A DNA stretch of 6,908 nucleotides from Phycisphaerales bacterium (lineage in GTDB: Bacteria; Planctomycetota; Phycisphaerae; Phycisphaerales; UBA1924), in contig DOJA01000115.1 of assembly GCA_003511945.1 (NCBI GenBank), forward strand, positions 1-6,908, given 5' to 3'. The translations under genes and the position numbers were made by a program. Positions within the stretch are counted from its first letter, which is position 1; every line of letters starts with the position of its first letter. Shown here in pieces: positions 1-4,960 of the stretch. The notes under the pieces were generated by a model. The model saw only the letters and a list, made by a program, of their open reading frames with translations. It was not told the origin of the DNA and ran no database searches.

Positions 1-20
1 TCCCCAGACCGCCCACTCGG

Positions 21-49
21 TTGACGCCCCCGCCCCCCCCCGGGACACT
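21..49 (+). promoter_or_regulatory. Candidate sigma70-like promoter for the 190-1563 gene
   Basis: TTGACG at 21-26 matches five of six bases of the -35 consensus. GACACT at 44-49 matches three of six of the -10 consensus, with a 17-base spacer. The spacer is almost all C, including a C9 run at 33-41. If real, the transcript would carry an untranslated leader of about 130 bases that includes the hairpin at 152-170. The -10 is weak, so this is only a candidate. Confidence 0.3.
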
Positions 50-151
50 GCCCGACCGCGCGGCGGAGCGCCCGGACCCCGATCCCGTCGGAGCCCGTAT
101 AGGGAGTCCGGCGCGGCTCGCAGGGCGGGCGGGCGACCACAGACACATCGC

Positions 152-170
152 GGGCGTGGCGACCACGCCC
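152..170 (+). promoter_or_regulatory. Perfect 8-bp hairpin next to the ribosome binding site
   Basis: GGGCGTGG (152-159) and CCACGCCC (163-170) are exact reverse complements around the three-base loop CGA. The structure ends five bases before the GGGAG ribosome binding site at 176-180. It could shape translation initiation of the downstream gene or, as DNA, be a 19-bp operator. In GC-rich DNA some hairpins arise by chance, so function is unproven. Confidence 0.4.
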
Positions 171-189
171 CGGACGGGAGCGGCGATCG

Positions 190-1563
190 ATGGCCTCCAA
201 GACCAGCGGCAGCGTCGGACTGATGATCACGATGGTCATCTTCATCGCGCTGACCCTCACCCTGTTCGTGACGACCATGGTCCTGTTCGCGCGGACCCAG
301 AAGCTCACCAACGACCTGTCGCTGAAGCAGGGCGAGCTCGACGCCGCCGTCCGGTCGGAGGAGCGCGACGACCGCTGGCAGGAACTGCAGACCCTGGCCG
401 GGCGCGGGCAGGGCGTGGTGCGCTACCTGGACACCGCCCTCCGCCAGACCGCTGAGAAGGTCACCGGCTCGCGCCGCGACAACGCCGACGCGGTCCTGGC
501 CGCCATCACCAAGGCGCAGGGCGACACCGGTCTGCCCCTGCTCCGGCTGCTGGAGGCGCGCGAGGGGGACATCGGGACGCTCCGGCGCCAGCTCGCGGGC
601 GCCGAGGAGGCGCGCGACGCCGCCCGGGCGGACCTCCTGGCGGGCACCGAGCGGGTGGCGGCGCTGGAGGCCCAGCACCAGGCCGCCGTCGATCGGCTGA
701 ACGCGGAGATCGAGACTTACAAGACCAACGCCAGCGGCGTGGTGAGCGGTCTGGACACCGCGCGGGCGGACATGCAGTCGCAGGTCGAGCGGGTGCGGGG
801 CGACGCCGACAGCAGCATCGCCGCCCTCGAGAACGAGATCGCCCGCCTGGAGAGCGAACTGCTGGTGGCCAACGACCAGCTCAAGCGGTTCCGCATCGAT
901 CAGAACGACCAGACCCTCCGCGGGTCGTTCGAGGGCGCGCTGGTCGACGGGCGGATCATCGGGGTGAACATCCAGAACCGCAATGTCTTCCTGGACCTGG
1001 GACGGAAAGACCGGGTGGTCCTGGGCATGACCTTCGAGGTCTACGCCGACGGGACGGCCATCCGCGTCGATCCCTCGAGCGGCGAGTACCCCCAGGGGAA
1101 GGCCACCATCGAGATCGTCTCCGTGGACGAGGCCTCCAGCACCGCCCGGATCATCCGCGAGAGCGCGGGCACCCCCATCATCCGGGGCGACGCCATCGCC
1201 AACGCGGTCTATGACCGGAACAAGACCTACACCTTCACGGTCTACGGCAACTTCGACACCAACGCCGACGGGATCGCCACCCGCGAGGAAGCCCAGAACA
1301 TCCGCGCCCTCATCGCCGACTGGAACGGGCAGGTCAGCGAGGACATCGCGGGCGACACCGACTTCCTGGTCCTGGGCGTCAAGCCCGCGCTGCCCCCCCA
1401 GCCGAAGCCCAACGACCCGGTCGAGCTGATCCAGCGGTACCTGCTGCTGCGCCAGGCGGCGGCGAAGTACGACGAGCTGTTCAACACCGCCCAGGCCACG
1501 GGCATCCCGGTGCTGAACCAGAACCGGCTGTACACCCTCACCGGCGCCGGCGCCCGGCGCTGA
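190..1563 (+). CDS. Membrane-anchored coiled-coil protein with BRCT-like C-terminal domain
   Basis: The 457-residue product is not a family I can name. The ATG at 190 follows GGGAG by nine bases. Residues 9-34 form one hydrophobic helix, an uncleaved anchor. Residues 35-75 and 119-234 are charged, Ala/Glu/Arg-rich heptad-like stretches, likely coiled coil. Residues 244-340 look beta-rich, with a small motif LDLGRKDRVVLGMTFEVY at 268-285. Residues 346-452 resemble a BRCT domain: a beta strand ending in G353, helix 365-379, the NGQVS turn, strand DFLVLGV (391-397), then a helix and the strand IPVLNQN (439-445). DTNADGIATREE (356-367) matches an EF-hand calcium loop at positions 1, 3, 5, 6, 9 and 12. 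Flanking charges do not settle topology. A structural or tethering role is inference. It is followed after 22 bases by the acyltransferase gene, probably in one transcript. Confidence 0.88.
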   Translation: MASKTSGSVGLMITMVIFIALTLTLFVTTMVLFARTQKLTNDLSLKQGELDAAVRSEERDDRWQELQTLAGRGQGVVRYLDTALRQTAEKVTGSRRDNADAVLAAITKAQGDTGLPLLRLLEAREGDIGTLRRQLAGAEEARDAARADLLAGTERVAALEAQHQAAVDRLNAEIETYKTNASGVVSGLDTARADMQSQVERVRGDADSSIAALENEIARLESELLVANDQLKRFRIDQNDQTLRGSFEGALVDGRIIGVNIQNRNVFLDLGRKDRVVLGMTFEVYADGTAIRVDPSSGEYPQGKATIEIVSVDEASSTARIIRESAGTPIIRGDAIANAVYDRNKTYTFTVYGNFDTNADGIATREEAQNIRALIADWNGQVSEDIAGDTDFLVLGVKPALPPQPKPNDPVELIQRYLLLRQAAAKYDELFNTAQATGIPVLNQNRLYTLTGAGARR

Positions 1564-1585
1564 GCGCCCGCTGCGCACGAGCCGG

Positions 1586-2716
1586 ATGCGCCACAAGCGA
1601 CACCGCCCCAAGAAGCGCCTCCCCGGCTGGACGAACCCGCTGGTCTACGGCGCCATCCGCGCCGGGGCGGCCGGGCTGAACACCATCGGCGTCGAGCCGG
1701 CGATGCGGTTCACCCGGGGGATCGCGCCGCTGTTCGCAAAGTTCTTTGTGAGCCGCGCGAGGTTCCAGCGGGCGGTGGACAACCTCTCGTGGTGCTTCCC
1801 CTCGTGGGACCCGCAGACGGTGCGGGAGCACGCGCTGGAGTCCTACAAGCACATGGCGTGCCTCGCCTCGGAGATCGCGCTCGCGCCCCGGCTGCTGAGC
1901 GAGGACGGCTACGCGCTGCATGTGGAGGTGGGCGACCTGGGACCGGGGCTCGAGGCGCTCCGCCACGGCAAGCCCTGCATCTTCATCACCGGTCACGCGG
2001 GCAACTGGGAATTGCTGGGCTACACGCTGGCGGCGCTGGGGTTCCCGATGCACGCCCTGTTCCGCCCGCTGGACCTGCCCGCGCTGAACGACTGGCTGTT
2101 CCGCACCCGCAGCCGGCGCGGGATCACGCTGGTGGACAAGTTCGGGGCCGCCGAGCGATTGCCGGCGATCCTCGAGCGCGGGCTCCCGGTGGGGTTCATC
2201 GCCGACCAGAACGCGGGGGACCGCGGGCTGTTCGTGCCGTTCTTCAACCGGCTGTCGTCGGCCTACAAGACGATCGGCCTGCTGGCGATGCGGTACGGCG
2301 CTCCGGTGGTGTGCGGGCACGCGATGCGCCTCAGCGGGATCGACGCGGACGCGCGGGGCGGACCGGGCTCGGACGCCGCCCGCGCGTCGCGCAACGCCGG
2401 GCTCTTCCGGTACCGCATCGATGTCGTGGATGTCGTGCGCCCGGAGGACTGGGCGGACCAGCCCGACCCGCTCTTCTACATCACCGCCCGGTACCGGCGC
2501 GCCATCGAGACCATGGTGCGCCGGGCGCCCGAGCAGTACCTGTGGATGCACCGCTACTGGAAGAGCCGCCCGCGCCACGAGCGCGAGGGGCGCCCCTTCC
2601 CGGCCCAGCTGCGCGAGAAGATCGCCGCCCTGCCCTGGGTCGACGAGGAGGATGTCCAGACCATCGTCGACCGTTCGGCCCGGGATGCCCGGGAGATCGC
2701 GGCCACCGCCCGCTGA
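1586..2716 (+). CDS. LpxL/HtrB-family lysophospholipid/lipid A acyltransferase
   Basis: The 376-residue protein belongs to the lysophospholipid acyltransferase superfamily, most like LpxL/HtrB, which moves an acyl chain onto lipid A precursors at the inner membrane. The catalytic HX4E/D motif is HAGNWE at 137-142 (H137, E142). The second conserved block is ADQNAG with the following VPFFN (206-221), and the third is EQYLWMHRYWKSRP at 316-329, near the C-terminus as usual. The length is somewhat above the usual 300-320 because of a basic N-terminus (residues 2-11), a Gly/Ala/Asp-rich insertion at about 251-270, and a charged tail. No strong transmembrane helix is visible, although the family often has an N-terminal membrane segment. 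The ribosome binding site is weak (CGAG at 1578-1581), which fits translation as the second gene of an operon. The acyl donor and the exact acceptor cannot be told from the sequence. Confidence 0.93.
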   Translation: MRHKRHRPKKRLPGWTNPLVYGAIRAGAAGLNTIGVEPAMRFTRGIAPLFAKFFVSRARFQRAVDNLSWCFPSWDPQTVREHALESYKHMACLASEIALAPRLLSEDGYALHVEVGDLGPGLEALRHGKPCIFITGHAGNWELLGYTLAALGFPMHALFRPLDLPALNDWLFRTRSRRGITLVDKFGAAERLPAILERGLPVGFIADQNAGDRGLFVPFFNRLSSAYKTIGLLAMRYGAPVVCGHAMRLSGIDADARGGPGSDAARASRNAGLFRYRIDVVDVVRPEDWADQPDPLFYITARYRRAIETMVRRAPEQYLWMHRYWKSRPRHEREGRPFPAQLREKIAALPWVDEEDVQTIVDRSARDAREIAATAR

Positions 2717-2719
2717 CCG

Positions 2720-2743
2720 CCCGGGGCACCGTTTTGCCCGGGG
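2720..2743 (+). terminator. Weak hairpin after the acyltransferase gene
   Basis: GGGCA (2724-2728) pairs with TGCCC (2735-2739) around a six-base loop. Three more G-C pairs follow outside a single G-G mismatch. The hairpin begins four bases after the stop codon. It is followed by a G run and only TTT, so it is not a textbook intrinsic terminator. It could give partial termination. Confidence 0.25.
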
Positions 2744-2765
2744 GGGGTTTGATCCGGGGGGGGTT
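2738..2765 (+). repeat. Tandem 12-bp direct repeat with two G8 tracts
   Basis: CCGGGGGGGGTT occurs exactly at 2738-2749 and again at 2754-2765, separated by TGAT, giving a 16-bp period. Each copy carries a run of eight G. These are the longest G runs I see in the window, and they lie between genes rather than in coding sequence. They may have arisen by slippage or local duplication. Confidence 0.85.
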
Positions 2766-2777
2766 GTCCTCAATACT
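2749..2777 (+). promoter_or_regulatory. Candidate promoter for the 2821-3171 gene
   Basis: TTGATC (2749-2754) and AATACT (2772-2777) each match four of six consensus bases and are exactly 17 bases apart. A start near 2784 would leave a leader of about 37 bases with a GAGGAAG ribosome binding site. The spacer contains the second G8 tract (2756-2763), so any slippage there would change promoter spacing. Confidence 0.35.
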
Positions 2778-2804
2778 CCCCGCTCGCATTGCGTCGCCCA
2801 GCCC

Positions 2805-2823
2805 GAGGAAGCCCCCGTTCGTG
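2805..2823 (+). promoter_or_regulatory. Ribosome binding site deciding the GTG start at 2821
   Basis: GAGGAAG at 2805-2811 lies nine bases before GTG at 2821. No ATG is available at a similar position. The frame stays open far upstream, but that part runs through the acyltransferase gene in another frame and through the G tracts. The ribosome binding site and the change to protein-like composition (MSKTRQIVLV) both support this start. Confidence 0.65.
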
Positions 2824-3171
2824 TCCAAGACCAGGCAGATCGTGCTCGTCAAACTCCTCTCGGGCGAGGAGGGCGAGGACGATGCGCCCTCGGTGCTCAA
2901 CGCCATCCCGCTGGGCACCTACGAGCAGGTGGTCGATGCGCTCTCCGCGTTCAACACCACGCCCGACGGGTCGAACTCGGCCGAGTCCTTCGGCGTTCTC
3001 TACGGCCCCGGGCTCCTGATCCAGATGCCCATGGTCGGCCCGAAGGACCCCGTCATGCAGGCCGCCGTCTCGCTCCAGGAGGAGGACATCGCCTGGACGG
3101 TGCTCGCCCGGATCTGCAAGCGCCTGGGCTGGAAGATGATGGACCCGGGCTCGGGACGAACCTTTGGCTAG
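2821..3171 (+). CDS. Small conserved-looking protein of unknown function (116 aa)
   Basis: I do not recognise this family. From the GTG at 2821 it encodes 116 residues, read as MSKTRQIVLVKLL and so on. It has no signal peptide or membrane helix and is likely cytoplasmic. A plausible fold is alpha/beta: strand 6-13, helix 33-44, strands around 57-71 (FGVLYGPGLLIQMPM), a long helix 76-104 and a C-terminal GWKMMDPGSGRTFG tail. The composition is balanced, unlike the Pro/Arg-rich shadow frames. It has its own likely promoter, and a palindromic element begins nine bases after its stop codon. Its nearness to the next small gene suggests a shared context, but nothing in the sequence indicates a reaction or a partner. 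The alternative of a much longer protein starting at 1789 is rejected. Confidence 0.78.
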   Translation: MSKTRQIVLVKLLSGEEGEDDAPSVLNAIPLGTYEQVVDALSAFNTTPDGSNSAESFGVLYGPGLLIQMPMVGPKDPVMQAAVSLQEEDIAWTVLARICKRLGWKMMDPGSGRTFG

Positions 3172-3179
3172 ATGACCTG

Positions 3180-3223
3180 CCACCTCTGGTGGGACAGGCG
3201 TCCCGCCTGTCTCTCCCACCTCT
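3180..3223. repeat. Compact palindromic element, possibly a dispersed intergenic repeat
   Basis: GACAGGCG (3193-3200) and CGCCTGTC (3204-3211) form a perfect 8-bp stem around TCC. An outer arm GGTGGGA (3188-3194) can pair with TCCCACC (3214-3220), giving about 13 pairs with a four-base bulge. The direct repeat CCACCTCT lies on both sides (3180-3187 and 3216-3223). The left copy also forms CCACC-TCT-GGTGG, an alternative hairpin. Its frames read as GQASRLS, TGGTPVP and RRDACPT. I recall these peptides recurring in spurious bacterial ORFs made from an abundant intergenic repeat, but could not check this here. It may also act as a terminator after the gene ending at 3171. Confidence 0.65.
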
Positions 3224-3286
3224 CTCTGGATTGTGCAGTGATCGGTTCTTCTGATTCCCGTTGATCTCCCCACACAAGGCCACCCC

Positions 3287-3706
3287 ATGCCCCAGGAAGC
3301 CAAAGCCGGCGCCGACATCGCCACCCTCGCAGCCCTGGCGGCGGGCGACAAACCAACACTTCAGGGGCTGGTCGCCACCCGCGAGGACGAGCTCGCGCTG
3401 CTGGGCGCCTTCGAGAAGGCCTTTGACTACCGGGGCGATGTCACGCTCACGCTGACCGACGGCGCCGGCGTGTTCGGCTACATCTTCGACCGGCGGATCG
3501 GCGCCGGGCTGGCCGATTCGAGCGTGCGTCTGCTCACGCCCGACTCGGACGCCAAGGTCACCATCACGCTGGACCGCGTTGCGCGGCTCGAGTTCACCGG
3601 CCGCGACGCGGCGGCGGGCAAGTCGTTCGAGACCTGGGTCAAGAAGTACATCGAGAAGAAGCGCGCGGGTGAACAGGCGAGCATCGAGAGCGAACGGCTG
3701 GAGTGA
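3287..3706 (+). CDS. Small protein with likely Sm/SH3-like beta barrel (139 aa)
   Basis: No family name is certain. The product has 139 residues and no signal peptide, so it is likely cytoplasmic. Residues 1-47 look helical and Ala-rich. Residues 48-104 look like a five-stranded barrel: a G-D-V-T-L-T-L-x-D-G start (50-59), GYIFDRR (64-70), VRLLTPDSD (80-88), VTITLDRVARLEFTG (91-105). Strands of this type, with the 'DG...GYIF' turn and 'I..LDRVA.LEF', recall Sm-like or SH3-like folds, which is inference. Residues 106-127 (RDAAAGKSFETWVKKYIEKKR) are a conserved-looking basic helix, and the tail is acidic. The ATG at 3287 follows AAGG (3276-3279) by seven bases. Its stop lies nine bases from the stop of the convergent thioredoxin gene. 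Confidence 0.82.
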   Translation: MPQEAKAGADIATLAALAAGDKPTLQGLVATREDELALLGAFEKAFDYRGDVTLTLTDGAGVFGYIFDRRIGAGLADSSVRLLTPDSDAKVTITLDRVARLEFTGRDAAAGKSFETWVKKYIEKKRAGEQASIESERLE

Positions 3707-3715
3707 GGCCCGGCG

Positions 3716-4960
3716 CTACTCGTCGAGCAACCGCTCGATGAGCGCCTCGAACTCGCGGCGGAGGCGGGCGTGGTCCTCGCCGGTCGCCGGGCCGCTGAAG
3801 CCGGTGTAGATCGCCCGGACGGCGCCGGAGCCATCAAGGAACACGAATGTGGGGTAGGACCGCACACGGTCCACGAGCGGGAACGCGCGAGAGGCCTCGG
3901 TCTTGTCGGACACTCCGGCGAGCAGGAGCGGGTAGGGCGTCCTCAGGCGCTGGGCGTAGGTGGCCACCTGGGCGGCGTCGCGCTCCGCGTCTCCGGTGAC
4001 TTCAAAGGCCAGGCCAACGATGGAGAGCCCGCGCGGGGCGTACCTCGCGTGGAGTTCGCTGAGGTACGCGCCGGCGTCCTTGCAGTTGGGGCACCAGGTG
4101 CCGAAGACCTCGATGATCCGCGCGCGCCCGGCGAAGCGGTCGTCCGCAAGCGTGACGGCCTCGCCCGACGGGGTGCGGTAGGTGAGCGCGGCAAGCTCCG
4201 GCGCGCCCGGCGCAGCGGTCTGCTTCCATGGGTCAACGAGTCGGGCGCCGGGATCCCGGACCGCGGTGAACGGGTCGCGGTGCCAGTCGCCCGAGAAGAA
4301 CTCGCCCCGGAGTTCGTTCTCCCCATCGACCCGGGCGGAGAAGAGGAACGCGTGCGCGCCGTCGAAGCACGACAGGTGCAGCGCCTGCCCGTCGAAGGTG
4401 CCCTCGAGGTAGCGGTAGTCGCCGGTGGGGGTCAGGAAAGTGGCGTGAACGACGCCCTCGCCCTTGGATTCGAAGCGTCCGATGGCGCCGTCGGCGTCCT
4501 GCTGGAAAGCGACGCGCCAGGGGCCGCCGATCCAGTCGATGGGTTTAAACTCGGTGCCCCGCGGGTGCCGGATCGGGAAGAACCGCGGCAACGCGCCCGC
4601 AGCGGCGCGGAACTCGAGCGTGGCGGGCTCGCCAGGCCCGCGGCGCTTGGACCAGGTGCCGATCAGCGAGCGCCCCTCGTCGACGACGCGGGCCTCGATC
4701 CTGGAGTCGAAGTAGTCGATCGCCAGCGAGACCGCGTCGCCCTCGACACGCACCTCGGGGATGTCGATGCGTTCCGACCCGTTGTGGATGGTGGCGCCCC
4801 ACGCGCCGTCGGCAGCGCGGGCCAGCGTGAGCCCGAAGGGCAGTTCACCCCCGGGTGTGAGGATCACCGCGCGCCACGGCCCCTGGGCGGGGTCGGCCCC
4901 GAGCGCAAGGGCCGGGGCCAGCAAGAGGGCCATCGCCGCGCCGAACCAGGACCGCGTCAC
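3716..4960 (-). CDS. Secreted TlpA-like thioredoxin-fold protein
   Basis: The 414-residue protein has a signal peptide (hydrophobic 8-20, likely cleavage after G21), so it acts in the periplasm or envelope. Residues 262-413 form a TlpA/redoxin-type thioredoxin domain. The active site is WCPNC (289-293; C290 and C293), and the cis-proline is in SYPTF (P370). Insertions and the GLAFEVTGD strand-loop (316-324) fit the TlpA/AhpC-TSA group. Such proteins usually reduce or exchange disulfides in exported proteins. The partner here is unknown. Residues 27-237 are an added beta-rich region that seems to be two related halves, each opening with GPWR (27-30 and 146-149). Start is GTG at 4960 in a GTGA overlap with the upstream gene's TGA, with GAAGG six bases ahead, so translation is probably coupled. 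Whether it is soluble or tethered to other proteins is not shown. Confidence 0.92.
   Translation of the reverse strand: MTRSWFGAAMALLLAPALALGADPAQGPWRAVILTPGGELPFGLTLARAADGAWGATIHNGSERIDIPEVRVEGDAVSLAIDYFDSRIEARVVDEGRSLIGTWSKRRGPGEPATLEFRAAAGALPRFFPIRHPRGTEFKPIDWIGGPWRVAFQQDADGAIGRFESKGEGVVHATFLTPTGDYRYLEGTFDGQALHLSCFDGAHAFLFSARVDGENELRGEFFSGDWHRDPFTAVRDPGARLVDPWKQTAAPGAPELAALTYRTPSGEAVTLADDRFAGRARIIEVFGTWCPNCKDAGAYLSELHARYAPRGLSIVGLAFEVTGDAERDAAQVATYAQRLRTPYPLLLAGVSDKTEASRAFPLVDRVRSYPTFVFLDGSGAVRAIYTGFSGPATGEDHARLRREFEALIERLLDE
3719..3742 (+). terminator. Hairpin at the convergent gene junction
   Basis: CTCGTCGAGC (3719-3728) pairs with GCTCGATGAG (3733-3742) around the loop AACC, giving ten pairs with one G-U wobble in the + transcript. 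It begins 13 bases after the stop at 3706 and lies within the last codons of the convergent gene. On the opposite strand the wobble becomes an A-C mismatch, so the stem is more stable in + RNA. No U tract follows, so termination is only suggested. Confidence 0.35.

Larger units (their letters stand above)
1..189. other. Leader region upstream of the coiled-coil/BRCT-like gene
   Basis: This stretch holds no gene I can support. It is very GC-rich, contains a C9 tract, a promoter-like pair of hexamers and a perfect hairpin, and ends with a GGGAG ribosome binding site at 176-180, nine bases before the ATG at 190. Open frames that cross it are low-complexity proline/arginine-rich translations typical of out-of-frame GC-rich DNA. 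The end of the preceding gene is not recognisable in the first bases. Confidence 0.6.

Noticed and set aside
21..455. A 144-residue open frame at the left end
   Set aside because: Proline/arginine/histidine-rich, starts in a C run and overlaps the coiled-coil gene in a different frame.
1538..2773. A 411-residue open frame on the - strand opposite the acyltransferase gene
   Set aside because: It is rich in Arg, Pro, Gly and His with no domain pattern, and it mirrors a clear LpxL-like gene. Long antisense frames are expected in GC-rich coding DNA.
1789..2820. Upstream extension of the small gene at 2821 into the acyltransferase region
   Set aside because: This part is Pro/Arg/Gly-rich shadow sequence of the acyltransferase gene. 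The ribosome binding site before GTG 2821 gives a better start.
3180..3223. CRISPR repeat or insertion sequence
   Set aside because: There is only one unit, with no spacer periodicity and no transposase gene, so only a small palindromic repeat is supported.
3168..3359. Short - strand frames over the palindromic element
   Set aside because: Their peptides come from the inverted repeat and have no independent support as genes.
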